From Robbsia betulipollinis (GTDB taxonomy: Bacteria > Pseudomonadota > Gammaproteobacteria > Burkholderiales > Burkholderiaceae), in NCBI RefSeq assembly GCF_026624755.1, contig NZ_JAPMXC010000001.1, forward strand, positions 248,001 to 312,000: a stretch of DNA of 64,000 bases, written 5' to 3'. This document shows positions 33,404 to 42,570 of the stretch, in pieces. The notes beneath the pieces were generated by a model that made no database searches, was not told the origin of the DNA, and saw nothing but the letters and a program-made list of their open reading frames with translations. Position 1 is the first letter of the stretch; every line of letters begins with the position of its first letter. The position numbers and the translations under genes are program-made.

Positions 33404-35011
33404 TCAGTCGCCGTTCGGTGCCCGCGCCGGCGCCGCGTTCAGCGAGAAGGACGCGAGCCGCCCCACCTGCCACAGGCCCAACAAGGCGAGCAACGCGGTC
33501 AGGACGAACCCCAGCCAGAGCGCATGCGACAAGGCGTCCCGGGCGAGCGCCAGCATGGCGCCGGACGGGGGCGACGCCAGCACGGCATGATCGGCAGCCG
33601 CGCCGAGTCCGGCAGGGGCCTGGGGGGCGGCAGACGTCGCACCCGCGCCGGGAAACAATACCTTCGGGTCGGCAAAAAACCGCGTGGCGGCGCCCCAGCC
33701 CCGCGCGCGAAACGCATGGTCCACGCCCCGTGCATAGAAAGCGCCGACGATGGCCGCCACGGCCGCGGTGCCGAGCATCCCGCCCACCAGACGCAGCGAC
33801 TGGGACATGGCGGTGGCGATGCCGACATGACTGCGCGGCGCGAGCGCCTGGGTGAATACGGTGAGATTGAGATAGATGAAGCCGAAGCCGACGCCCGCGA
33901 TGAACATCAGCGCCAGGAGCACCGCGAACGGCGCGCGGCCGCCCGCCGTCAACAACCCGAGCGAGGCGAGCAGCAACATCGCGAAGCCGAATCGCACCAG
34001 CCGGCTCGGCCGCTTGACGCGCGTGACGATGCGCCCGTTGACGATCGCCCCGAGCGTGATGCAAAGCACCAGCGGCGTGATCAGCAGGCCCGCGTCCTTG
34101 GGGGAATAGCCATACACGCCCTGAAACAGCACGGGCATGTAGAAAAGCAGAATGAACATGATCGCCCCGGCGAGGACCGCCAGAACGAACAAGGTCCGCA
34201 GTTTCGCATCCTGGAACAGCATCGCGGGCAGCAACGGGGCGACCGCGATACGCTCCCATGCCACCAACGCGACGCAAGCGGCGAGGCATAGCGCGAGCAG
34301 CGCGCCCGCCGCCAGGTCCAGGCCGGCGCGGGACATCGATTGCACCGCGACCTGCAGCGTGCTCAACACGATGGCGATCAGCGCGGCGCCCAACCAGTCG
34401 ACTTTCGACCGGCCGTCGCGCGGCGGGCGAAAGCGCGGCAGAAAACGCCACACCAGCCACAGCGCCAGCACGCCGAGGGGCAGGTTCAGGTAGAACACCG
34501 AACGCCACCCGTAATACTGCGTCAATATCCCACCGAGCGTGGGACCGAACGCGTTGACGATGCTGAACATCGCGCTCAACAGCATTTGCCACCGCAGGCG
34601 GCGCACGGTATCCGGAAACAATTCCGGGATGCACGCGAACGCGGTACCGATCATCATGCCGCCGCCGATACCCTGCGCCGCCCGGGCCAGCACGAGGACC
34701 AGCATGGTCGGCGCCGCCGCGCAGGCGGCCGAGGCCACCGTGAATACGGCTGCGGCGAGCATCACGAAGGGCTTGCGCCCGTACGCATCGCCCAAGCGGC
34801 CGAAAATCGGAATCGTCACCACCGAGGCCAGCAGATAGCCGGTGGCAACCCATGCGTACAGATCGAAGCCCTGCAGATCCGCGGTGATGCTCGGCAAGGC
34901 GTTGCCGATGACCGTTTGATCCAGCGCCGAGAGCATCAGCACGGTGGCGATGCCGAGCATCGCGCACAAGGCATCGCGAAACGGGAGGTTAGAATTTGTG
35001 TCGCAGGCCAA
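33404..35011 (-). CDS. DHA2-type MFS drug/metabolite exporter
   Basis: This inner-membrane transporter of about 535 residues has 14 predicted helices, as in EmrB/QacA. Motif D1 reads LSALDQTVIGNALPSI and motif A GRLGDAYGRKPFV. It is proton-driven and exports drugs or metabolites. The start is unsure: homology reaches upstream of the ATG at 34960 (PFRDAL), so I use the TTG at 35011; a GTG at 35059 is also open. Each of the upstream starts overlaps the 3' end of the porin gene (by 23 or 71 bp). No MarR/TetR regulator is next to it, and it converges on the CitE-like gene. Confidence 0.9.
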   Translation of the reverse strand: MACDTNSNLPFRDALCAMLGIATVLMLSALDQTVIGNALPSITADLQGFDLYAWVATGYLLASVVTIPIFGRLGDAYGRKPFVMLAAAVFTVASAACAAAPTMLVLVLARAAQGIGGGMMIGTAFACIPELFPDTVRRLRWQMLLSAMFSIVNAFGPTLGGILTQYYGWRSVFYLNLPLGVLALWLVWRFLPRFRPPRDGRSKVDWLGAALIAIVLSTLQVAVQSMSRAGLDLAAGALLALCLAACVALVAWERIAVAPLLPAMLFQDAKLRTLFVLAVLAGAIMFILLFYMPVLFQGVYGYSPKDAGLLITPLVLCITLGAIVNGRIVTRVKRPSRLVRFGFAMLLLASLGLLTAGGRAPFAVLLALMFIAGVGFGFIYLNLTVFTQALAPRSHVGIATAMSQSLRLVGGMLGTAAVAAIVGAFYARGVDHAFRARGWGAATRFFADPKVLFPGAGATSAAPQAPAGLGAAADHAVLASPPSGAMLALARDALSHALWLGFVLTALLALLGLWQVGRLASFSLNAAPARAPNGD

Positions 35012-36113
35012 TCGTCGTCTCGAACAGCGAGTTGTGACCGTAGAACGGCTGGTTCGCACCGGATGCGGCCGCGAGCGTGACCCAGGCGCCGGTCAAATGG
35101 TTGTAGTCGATCCCGAGGTACACGTCCGTGCGTTTCGACAGCAGGTAATCGAAGGTCGGCCCCGTGGTGATGCGGGTCCCCTCCGCATTCGCATGCTTCA
35201 CGACATCGATATAGACCGGCAGCAACACGCGAAAGGATGGCGAGAAGGAATAGGCCAGCGCCGTGGAAAAGGAGTCGTTGCGATAGTCCGCGGGATAGAC
35301 GTGATCGTAGATATAGGAGGCGTACAGCGTGGCCTTGCCGGTGAGCTTGTAGACGGCGCCAACGGTGAAGACTTTCTGGGAACTGTCGGGAATCGTCACG
35401 CCGAAATACGTACTGCCGTAGGCGGACGTCGACGGCGTCAAGCCACCGATATCGTTGATCACCTGGTAGGCGGCGCCCACCGACAGCGGGCCCTGGTCGA
35501 ACGACAGGCTCACCGCCGGCGAGGCATTGCGGTGCGTATCGCCCGCGACGCCACCGAACGTGTAGGCGCCGCGCGCCGTAAAGCCGTACAGCGTCGGCGA
35601 GGTGTAGCGCACGGTGTTGTCCAGCCGACCGCCGCCCGTCTCCCCGGCCCCTTGGAAACCGGTCGTGCCGGTGTAATTGGACAGCGCATAGATATCGTGC
35701 GTGTAGGCCATTTCGTGGACCAGCGTGTACTGCCGTCCCAGCGCGATCGTGCCGGCATTCGTGCTCAGGCCGACCATCGCCGTACGGCCGAACAGGCGGG
35801 TGGCGCCGGAGGGCGTCGACTGCTGGAACGCGCCCGTGTTCGGCGTGAAGCCGCCCTCGAGCTGGAAGACCGCCTGCATGCCGCTGCCCAGATCCTCCGT
35901 GCCCTGCAGACCCCAGCGACTACCGGACAACTCGCCGCCGCTGCCCATCGTGAAAAGCTTGGCGCCGCTCGCGCTCTGGTGCGTATCGAATCGAATGGCC
36001 TCGTCGATCACGCCATACAGGGTGACGCTCGACTGCGCATAGCTGGACATCGGGACGGCGGCGGCGGCGGTGGCGACGGCACCGGAAAGCACGGCGGAGA
36101 CGAACGGCTTCAT
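34989..36113 (-). CDS. Outer-membrane porin (porin_4, OmpC-like trimer)
   Basis: This 374-residue precursor has a Sec signal peptide (MKPFVSAVLSGAVATAAAAV, cleavage after SYA), after which QSSVTLYGVIDEAI starts the 16-strand barrel. The conserved WGLQGTEDLGSGM and the terminal YGHNSLFETTIGLRHKF with a final Phe for BAM recognition are typical of Burkholderiales porins. It allows general diffusion of small hydrophilic compounds. It precedes and slightly overlaps the DHA2 exporter, so the pair may be co-expressed. Upstream DNA is A/T-rich around 36120-36230. Confidence 0.94.
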   Translation of the reverse strand: MKPFVSAVLSGAVATAAAAVPMSSYAQSSVTLYGVIDEAIRFDTHQSASGAKLFTMGSGGELSGSRWGLQGTEDLGSGMQAVFQLEGGFTPNTGAFQQSTPSGATRLFGRTAMVGLSTNAGTIALGRQYTLVHEMAYTHDIYALSNYTGTTGFQGAGETGGGRLDNTVRYTSPTLYGFTARGAYTFGGVAGDTHRNASPAVSLSFDQGPLSVGAAYQVINDIGGLTPSTSAYGSTYFGVTIPDSSQKVFTVGAVYKLTGKATLYASYIYDHVYPADYRNDSFSTALAYSFSPSFRVLLPVYIDVVKHANAEGTRITTGPTFDYLLSKRTDVYLGIDYNHLTGAWVTLAAASGANQPFYGHNSLFETTIGLRHKF

Positions 36114-36274
36114 CGATTTTCTCTTTTTTCGAAGGTTGAAAGACGGGTGTGGCCTAAATTAAGGTGACCATAAAATAACGGCCAAGATTCTTTTCCTCTG
36201 TGGAAATAGGGTTTTCTTATGGATGCCTTATCGAGTCGACGACGCACGGAAACACGGCGCCAGGTGCCCGCCGT

Positions 36275-36301
36275 ATGCACCCGATGCACCCGATGCACCC
36301 G
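36275..36301. repeat. Three 9-bp repeats (ATGCACCCG)
   Basis: Three perfect head-to-tail copies of ATGCACCCG lie in the gap between the aminotransferase stop (36333) and the porin start (36113). They are outside any supported gene. They resemble the other short arrays of this window in unit length. Confidence 0.85.
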
Positions 36302-36332
36302 CCACCTCGCGCGGGCCACGCACGCCATGCCG

Positions 36333-37541
36333 CTAGCGCAGATCGGAAAAAGCCTCTCCCATCAGGCGGATGCCTTCCTCGATGACGTCGATCGACGTCG
36401 CGATCGACATGCGAAAATAGCCGGGCGTTCCATACGCCGCGCCCGCGATCACCGCGACGCCCTTCTCTTCCAGGAGATACATGACCACGTCCGTGTCGTT
36501 CGCCAGAAAGCGCCCGCCGGCCGTGGTGCGATCGATGGCGCCCTGGCAATTGACGAAGAGGTAAAAAGCCCCGCCGGGGGCCCTGCAACTCAAGCCAGGC
36601 GTCGCATTGATGCGTTCGACGGCACGGTCGCGCCGGCTCCGGTAGGTCAGCACGGCTTCCCGCACGAAGGTCTGATCTCCCTCCAGCGCCGCGAGGGCCG
36701 CCGCCTGGCTGACCGAGCAGGCATTGCTGGTGGATTGCGACTGCAGCGTTTCCATCGCGCCGATGATGTCCTCCGGACCCGCGGCATAACCGATACGCCA
36801 GCCCGTCATCGCATAGGTTTTCGAGACGCCGTTGACGATCACGAGGCGCGGCAGCAGCGCCGGTTCGACGGCGCCCAGGTGGACGAGCGGACCGTCCGTA
36901 TAGGAAATGTGTTCGTAGATGTCGTCCGTGAGAACGAGCACGTCCGGGAAATCGAGCAGGACATCCGCGAGCGCGCGCAGATCCTCGCGCGTGTAGGTGG
37001 CGCCGGTGGGATTGGTGGGGGAATTCAGCAACAGCCAGCGCGAACGGGGCGTCAGCGCGGCGCGCAGCGTCGCCGCGTCGAGCTTGAAATCGTTCGACTC
37101 GGCGCAGGGCAGGACGACGGGCGTTCCCTCGCAGGCGATCACCATATCGGGATACGATACCCAATACGGCGCGGGGATCAGCACTTCGTCGCCCGGCTCG
37201 ACCGTGACCGACAGCGCGTTGAAAATCGCGTGCTTGGCACCGCAGGTCACCACGATCTGCTTCGGATCGTAGCGCAAGGCGTTTTCACGGGACAGCTTGT
37301 CGGCGATGGCCTGGCGCAATGCCGGCGTACCCGCATTTTGCGTATAGCGGGTTTCGCCGCGCTCGATCGCGGCGCACGCCGCTTCCCGGATATGCCGCGG
37401 CGTGTCGAAGTCCGGTTCGCCCACCACCAGATTCACGATTTTCTTGCCGGCGCGCCGCAACGCGGCGGCCCGATCGGCGGCGGCGCTGCTGGGCGAGGGC
37501 TTGACGCGGAGAATGCGCGAGGCGATGCGTGACGGGCTCAC
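36333..37541 (-). CDS. Class I aminotransferase (aspartate/aromatic type)
   Basis: This 402-residue PLP enzyme of fold type I transfers amino groups between amino and oxo acids in the cytoplasm. The PLP-binding features are LNSPTNPTG (Asn), LVLTDDIYEHISY (Asp, Tyr), and VNGVSKTYAMTGWRIGY with the Schiff-base Lys. The final Arg that holds the substrate carboxylate lies in YFRMSIATS. The GTG at 37541 is preceded by AAGGA at the proper distance, which decides the start over longer open options. It is divergent from the LysR gene at 37794. The preferred substrate is probably aspartate or an aromatic amino acid. Confidence 0.93.
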   Translation of the reverse strand: MSPSRIASRILRVKPSPSSAAADRAAALRRAGKKIVNLVVGEPDFDTPRHIREAACAAIERGETRYTQNAGTPALRQAIADKLSRENALRYDPKQIVVTCGAKHAIFNALSVTVEPGDEVLIPAPYWVSYPDMVIACEGTPVVLPCAESNDFKLDAATLRAALTPRSRWLLLNSPTNPTGATYTREDLRALADVLLDFPDVLVLTDDIYEHISYTDGPLVHLGAVEPALLPRLVIVNGVSKTYAMTGWRIGYAAGPEDIIGAMETLQSQSTSNACSVSQAAALAALEGDQTFVREAVLTYRSRRDRAVERINATPGLSCRAPGGAFYLFVNCQGAIDRTTAGGRFLANDTDVVMYLLEEKGVAVIAGAAYGTPGYFRMSIATSIDVIEEGIRLMGEAFSDLR

Positions 37542-37793
37542 TTGCTGATCCTTGATCGAGATAGACGTGCTGGCACGGTACAAAAACCGAAAACCGCCGG
37601 CAAAGACCGATTTCGTCTGGCAAGAGAAGCTTTCCTTATGTCGCGGGCCGGGCGCGGCGCATGCCGCGCGCAACCACGCGGTCCTCGCCGCGGGCATTCC
37701 CGCGCCCGGAAGGGCTCGGCCGCGCGCGGAAACTTGCCTCATCCAATTGTTTTGACCTAGTATGGCTTCTCATACACCCGTTAAAAGATCGCC

Positions 37794-38714
37794 ATGAATC
37801 TCCGGCGCCTGAAGTATTTCGTCAAGATCGTGGACGCCGGCAGCCTCACGCAGGCCGCCGAGATGCTGCACATCGCCCAACCCGCGTTGAGTCAGCAGTT
37901 GATCACGCTCGAGGAGGAATTCCAGCAGCAACTGCTCGTTCGCACGAAGCGCGGCGTGATGCCGACGGAAGCCGGCGTGGCGCTCTACCGTCACGCGCAG
38001 GCGATCCTGCGGCAGTTCGAGATGGCGCAGGCGGACGTCAAGAGCGCGGGGCACAGCCTGACGGGACAGGTCTCCGTCGGCCTCGCGCCCGGAACCGGCG
38101 CATCGGCGCTGTCGCTGCCCCTGCTGCGCACCGTCCGCTCCGTCCACCCGGACATCCTGCTCTACATCAACGAGAATTTCGGCACGACGCTCAGCGAGTT
38201 GATCATGAACGGCCGCATGGACATGGCCGTGCTGTACGGCGACCGGCCCGCGAACGGGCTGACGTTCCAGTTGCTGGCGAACGAGGAACTGTGTCTGGTC
38301 GCGCCGCGGATCATGCGGATCGACGGCCCCACGGTCAGCGTGGCCGCGCTGCGCGAGATTCCCCTCTTGCTGCCGCGCCCCTACAATTACCTGCGCAAGT
38401 ACGTCGACGACGGCTTCGCGCGCATGCAGCAGGCGCCACGGGTGGTCGCGGAAATCGAATCGGCCACGACCCTTTCGGCCGCGGTGGGTGCGGGCGTGGG
38501 CGCCACCATTCTCCCGGAATCCACCGCCAACGTCGTGGCGGCAAGCTGCGAGGCGACGGTGCATCGCATCGTTTCGCCCGGCATCACGATCCCGTTGTCG
38601 CTTTGCCTTTCCGACAGGCTGCCGTTATCGGAACCCGCGAACGCGGTAAAGGAACTCCTGCTGGAAATCGTCGCGGCCACGCAGCAAGGCGCGCCCCTCG
38701 CGCCCATCGATTGA
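37794..38714 (+). CDS. LysR-family (Nac/Cbl-like) regulator
   Basis: This 306-residue regulator has the LysR helix-turn-helix (SLTQAAEMLHIAQPALSQQL, about 17-36) and an effector domain. Its start, MNLRRLKYFVKIVDAGSLTQAA (written in part), is like Nac-type regulators of nitrogen use. It sits between an aminotransferase on the other strand and the 5-oxoprolinase operon ahead of it (139 bp away), and probably controls one or both. A short palindrome TATG-N6-CATA (37761-37774) upstream may be its own site. Confidence 0.92.
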   Translation: MNLRRLKYFVKIVDAGSLTQAAEMLHIAQPALSQQLITLEEEFQQQLLVRTKRGVMPTEAGVALYRHAQAILRQFEMAQADVKSAGHSLTGQVSVGLAPGTGASALSLPLLRTVRSVHPDILLYINENFGTTLSELIMNGRMDMAVLYGDRPANGLTFQLLANEELCLVAPRIMRIDGPTVSVAALREIPLLLPRPYNYLRKYVDDGFARMQQAPRVVAEIESATTLSAAVGAGVGATILPESTANVVAASCEATVHRIVSPGITIPLSLCLSDRLPLSEPANAVKELLLEIVAATQQGAPLAPID

Positions 38715-38852
38715 CGCATTCCCGTCAGTCGAAAGCGGTCCCCCGCGACCGCGCCATAAGCGCGCCTTATCAAGCCCCACATATTCCGTCTTGGTCCAAC
38801 TATTTTCAAGCGATACAGTCTGGACAGTTTCCGCCACATCAAACGGTCCGAG

Positions 38853-39407
38853 ATGCATCTAGAGAAGATAGAAGCGCTGGTGGGAATCATGCGCAATTCG
38901 AATGTCGGCGAGCTCGAATTGACCGAGGGCATGAGCAGGATTCGTCTCACGCGGTTTGCCCACGCCGCGGCGGGCCATGACGGCCCGCCGGCGAATGTCC
39001 CGGCCGGCGACGCCGCGGCGCACCCGCGCGCCCGTTTCCCGGACGGCGTGCCATCGAAGGGCGACGACACCGGCGTGCACCCCGCGAACGATGCGTCCGG
39101 TCCCACCATGTCGGCCGGGGCCGACGAGGCCACCGGGGCCGCCGAGCATGCGGCGCCAGCCGGCGACCGGGTCGACGTCATCGCCGCGCCGCTTTTCGGC
39201 GTGGTGCATCTCGCCCCGTCGCCCCTGGATCCGCCTTTCGTGAAAGTGGGCGACCGGATCGCCGAAGGCGACACCCTGTGCACCATCGAGGCGATGAAAA
39301 CCTTCAACGTGATCGAAGCCGAACAGGCCGGCATCGTCACCGAGATCCTGACGCACAGCGGCCGCGAAGTCGCGCCGGGCGCGCCGCTGTTCCGGGTGAC
39401 GTCATGA
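38853..39407 (+). CDS. accB: Biotin carboxyl carrier protein
   Basis: This 184-residue protein has an N-terminal helical region (HLEKIEALVGIMRNSNVGEL), a long Pro/Ala/Gly linker (about 40-105) and a C-terminal biotinyl domain. The biotin-accepting lysine is Lys149 in EAMK, followed by TFNVIEAEQAGIV. It carries carboxyl-biotin between the carboxylase encoded next and a transferase. As it is inside the pxp operon, it is probably a dedicated second copy rather than the fatty-acid-synthesis AccB. It overlaps accC by ATGA. Confidence 0.93.
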   Translation: MHLEKIEALVGIMRNSNVGELELTEGMSRIRLTRFAHAAAGHDGPPANVPAGDAAAHPRARFPDGVPSKGDDTGVHPANDASGPTMSAGADEATGAAEHAAPAGDRVDVIAAPLFGVVHLAPSPLDPPFVKVGDRIAEGDTLCTIEAMKTFNVIEAEQAGIVTEILTHSGREVAPGAPLFRVTS

Positions 39408-40759
39408 CCTTCGACAGGGTTCTCGTCGCCAATCGCGGGGAAATCGCGCTGCGCGTCATGCGCGCCTGCCGCGAACTCGACGTAAAGACGGTCGCGGTCT
39501 ATTCCGAAGCCGACGCGGATGCGATGCATGTCGCGTTCGCGGACGAAGCGGTCTGCATCGGCCCGGCCGCGCCGTCGCTGAGTTATCTGAATCAATCCGC
39601 CCTCCTGTTCGCCGCCCGGGCCACGCACGCGCAGGCGATCCATCCCGGTTACGGATTTCTTTCCGAGAACGCGCAGTTCGCGCAACGGGTGCAGGACATG
39701 GGCATGCGCTTCATCGGTCCGGCACCGGACGCCATCCGGACAATGGGCGACAAAGTGGCCGCCAAGCGGGCGATGCTGGCGGCGGGCGTGCCGTGCGTGC
39801 CGGGGCCCGATACGTCGCTGTCCGACGATACCGGGGAGACGCTCGCGGCCGCGCGCGCCATCGGTTTCCCGGTGATCGTGAAGGCGGCGGGCGGCGGCGG
39901 CGGACGCGGCATGCGCGTGGTCGAGCGCGAGGCCGACCTGCTGGATGCCGTCGCGGTGACGCGCGAAGAGGCGCGGCGGGCGTTCGGAAAGCCCGAACTC
40001 TATATCGAGAAATTCCTGCAGCAACCCCGTCACATCGAGATCCAGGTGCTGTGCGACGCGCACGGCACGGCGCTATGGCTCGGCTCGCGCGACTGCTCGA
40101 TGCAGCGCCGGCATCAAAAAATCCTGGAGGAAGCACCGGCCCCGGGAATCGATGCCCGGCAATTGAAGGCGGTCGGCGAGCGCTGCGTGGAAGCGTGCCG
40201 TCGGATCGACTATCGCGGCGCGGGAACCTTCGAATTCCTCTACGAAAACGGCGAGTTCTTTTTCATTGAAATGAATACCCGACTCCAGGTCGAGCACCCG
40301 GTGACCGAGGAAACGGCGGGCATCGACATCGTCAAGGCACAGATCCGCATCGCCCAGGGCTTGCCGCTGGGGATGACCCAGGAGGACGTGTCGTGCACGG
40401 GGCATGCGTTCGAATGCCGCATCAATGCCGAGGATCCCTTCACCTTTCTGCCCTCGCCGGGGCGCGTCGAAACGTGGATCGCGCCGGGAGGACAAGGCAT
40501 TCGCGTGGACTCGCACATGCATGCCGGCGCGCGCGTCGCGCCCTATTACGACTCGATGATCGGCAAGATCATCGCGCGCGGGAAGGATCGGGACGAAGCG
40601 CTCGCGAAAATGCGCGTCGCCCTCGACGGCCTGCAGGTCGGCGGCGTGAAAACCAATCTGCCATTGCACCAGGCCTTGCTGCGCGATGCGGGTTTCATCG
40701 CGGGCGGCGTGGATATTCACTATCTGGAAAAATGGTTGAGGCAAAGGAGCGCAACATGA
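39404..40759 (+). CDS. accC: Biotin carboxylase
   Basis: This 451-residue ATP-grasp enzyme carboxylates biotin on the adjacent carrier, using bicarbonate and ATP. It carries the N-terminal VLVANRGEIALRVMRAC, the glycine-rich loop AAGGGGGRGMRVV, the ATP-grasp segment HIEIQVLCD, and the catalytic EMNTRLQVEHPVTE. Full AccC length. It overlaps accB and pxpB by four bases each, so it is part of one coupled operon. Its partner transferase could be the PxpBC pair. Confidence 0.94.
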   Translation: MTFDRVLVANRGEIALRVMRACRELDVKTVAVYSEADADAMHVAFADEAVCIGPAAPSLSYLNQSALLFAARATHAQAIHPGYGFLSENAQFAQRVQDMGMRFIGPAPDAIRTMGDKVAAKRAMLAAGVPCVPGPDTSLSDDTGETLAAARAIGFPVIVKAAGGGGGRGMRVVEREADLLDAVAVTREEARRAFGKPELYIEKFLQQPRHIEIQVLCDAHGTALWLGSRDCSMQRRHQKILEEAPAPGIDARQLKAVGERCVEACRRIDYRGAGTFEFLYENGEFFFIEMNTRLQVEHPVTEETAGIDIVKAQIRIAQGLPLGMTQEDVSCTGHAFECRINAEDPFTFLPSPGRVETWIAPGGQGIRVDSHMHAGARVAPYYDSMIGKIIARGKDRDEALAKMRVALDGLQVGGVKTNLPLHQALLRDAGFIAGGVDIHYLEKWLRQRSAT

Positions 40760-41481
40760 CCGCGATGGACCGATTCACGCGGCCAGCGTCGAATCCGCAG
40801 GACGACCACCCGCTGGAGGTAAGCCTGCTCGGCACGCTCGCGGTGCTGTTCGAGGCGCCGGGCGCGATGGATCTCGCGACCCAGCGGCGGATATGGTCGC
40901 TCGCGCGAACCGTGCAAGCCTGGGCCAACGTCGAGGAAGCCGTGCCCGGCATGGCCAACCTGATGGTCACGTTTTCCCGGCCGCCGCGCGATATCTCCGG
41001 CATTTTTCAACGTCTGCGCGACGCCTGGGACGCGTCGCAGGAATGGACGATTTCCGGAAAGACGCTGGTTTTGCCGGTCGTCTATGGCGGCGAAGGCGGC
41101 CCGCATCTCGACGATGTCGTGACGCATACGGGCCTGGCGGTCGATGACATCGTCCGGCGCCACGCCGCACCGCTGTACACCGTGTACGCCCTGGGCAGCC
41201 ATCCCGGCTATTGCTATCTCGGCGGCATGGATCCCACCATCGCGACGCCGCGCCGCAAGGTCCCGGTGGTCCAGTTGCCCGCAGGCGCCGTGTCGATCGG
41301 CGGCGCGCAAACCGGCGTGTCCGCGTCCGCCGGACCGAGCGGCTGGAACACGATCGGCTCGACCCTGCCCGATTTTTTCGACGCCGCGCACACCCCGCCC
41401 GCGCGGCTCGCGCCGGGCGACATGGTCCGCTTTGACATCGCGGATGTGATCTACCCCCGCGATGGAGGCGCGCAGCCATGA
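40756..41481 (+). CDS. pxpB: 5-oxoprolinase subunit PxpB (KipI family)
   Basis: This 241-residue cytoplasmic protein (CT_C_D/AHS1 family) contains the motif GSHPGYCYLGGMDP and RRKVPVVQLPAGAVSIGG that mark PxpB/KipI. With PxpC and PxpA it forms the ATP-dependent 5-oxoprolinase that opens 5-oxoproline to glutamate. The same fold makes part of the carboxyltransferase region of urea carboxylase. It overlaps accC and pxpC by four bases each. An N-terminal extension of about 20 residues precedes the domain. Confidence 0.93.
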   Translation: MTAMDRFTRPASNPQDDHPLEVSLLGTLAVLFEAPGAMDLATQRRIWSLARTVQAWANVEEAVPGMANLMVTFSRPPRDISGIFQRLRDAWDASQEWTISGKTLVLPVVYGGEGGPHLDDVVTHTGLAVDDIVRRHAAPLYTVYALGSHPGYCYLGGMDPTIATPRRKVPVVQLPAGAVSIGGAQTGVSASAGPSGWNTIGSTLPDFFDAAHTPPARLAPGDMVRFDIADVIYPRDGGAQP

Positions 41482-42515
41482 TCGAAATCCTTTCGAATGC
41501 CGGCCTCGCCACCGTGCAGGATCAAGGGCGTCGGGGATCGCTTCGCTTCGGGGTGGGTCATTCCGGCGCGATGGACCGCGTCGCGCTGAGCATCGCGAAC
41601 ATCATGCTCGGCAACGACGAGAACGCGGCCGGCATCGAGATCCCGGTATTTCCGTTTCGCGTCCGCTTCGACGCCGACAGCGACTTCGTACTGAGCGGTG
41701 CCCCGGGCACGGCGACGCTCGGCGACACGCCCGTGCTGCCGATGTGGCTGACGCATGCGCGCGCGGGACAGATCCTGACGATCCGACAACCCGCGCGGGG
41801 CGCGCGACGCTACCTGCAGCTCGCGGGCGGCATCGACGTGCCGCTCGTCCTGGGTTCGCGCAGCACGCAGCTGCGCGGGGCATTCGGCGGTCTGGCGGGA
41901 CGCGCGCTGCGCAGGGGCGACCGTCTGGCGAGCGCGCCATTGCACCCCGAACAGGCCGGCGCCGACGCCGGGAAACCGCGATTCGGCGTGATGTCTCCCG
42001 ACATGGCGCTGCCCTGCGGTGCGTCCGGGCAGGACGCGGCACCGGGGCAGCCGTGCGTCGCGGGGCCGGGGGGACAGATCGTCACGCTGCGGGTCCTGCC
42101 CGCGGCCGAATACGCGCTCTACACGGACGCGTCGCTCGCGGGTTTCTGGAATGCCGACTGGCTGGTCACGCCCCAGAGCAACCGCTACGGCTACCGTCTC
42201 GAAGGACCGGGACTGGTCCCCACGCGCGCCATCGAGAAACGCTCGCACGGCATCGTGCCCGGCGTGATACAGGTGCCGCACAGCGGACAGCCCATCATTC
42301 AGTTGAGCGACGCGCAGCCGTCCGGCGGCTACCCCAAGGTCGGCACCGTCATCGAGGCGGATTTATGGCGCGTCGCCCAGGCACCGATCGGCGCGACCCT
42401 GCGCTTCGTGCAGACCACGTTCGCGGAAGCCGTCGCGGCCGGCGAGGCGCTCGCGCAGTACATCGCACAGGTGCGCCTGGCGGTCGCGCTGCATCGCGAA
42501 TACCCGCAATCCTGA
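41478..42515 (+). CDS. pxpC: 5-oxoprolinase subunit PxpC (KipA family)
   Basis: This 345-residue protein (CT_A_B/AHS2 family) begins with MIEILSNAGLATVQDQGRRG, a fixed PxpC opening, and has FGVGHSGAMDRVALSIAN and RLEGPGLVPTRAIEKRSHGI further on. It pairs with PxpB; the pair is the ATP-using part of prokaryotic 5-oxoprolinase. It is homologous to the other half of the urea-carboxylase transferase domain. It is coupled to pxpB, and 55 bp separate its stop from the carrier-like gene. Confidence 0.93.
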   Translation: MIEILSNAGLATVQDQGRRGSLRFGVGHSGAMDRVALSIANIMLGNDENAAGIEIPVFPFRVRFDADSDFVLSGAPGTATLGDTPVLPMWLTHARAGQILTIRQPARGARRYLQLAGGIDVPLVLGSRSTQLRGAFGGLAGRALRRGDRLASAPLHPEQAGADAGKPRFGVMSPDMALPCGASGQDAAPGQPCVAGPGGQIVTLRVLPAAEYALYTDASLAGFWNADWLVTPQSNRYGYRLEGPGLVPTRAIEKRSHGIVPGVIQVPHSGQPIIQLSDAQPSGGYPKVGTVIEADLWRVAQAPIGATLRFVQTTFAEAVAAGEALAQYIAQVRLAVALHREYPQS

Positions 42516-42570
42516 ACCGGACACGAGACCCAATGAGATTCCCAACATCGAGCGCCACGAGCGGGACGGC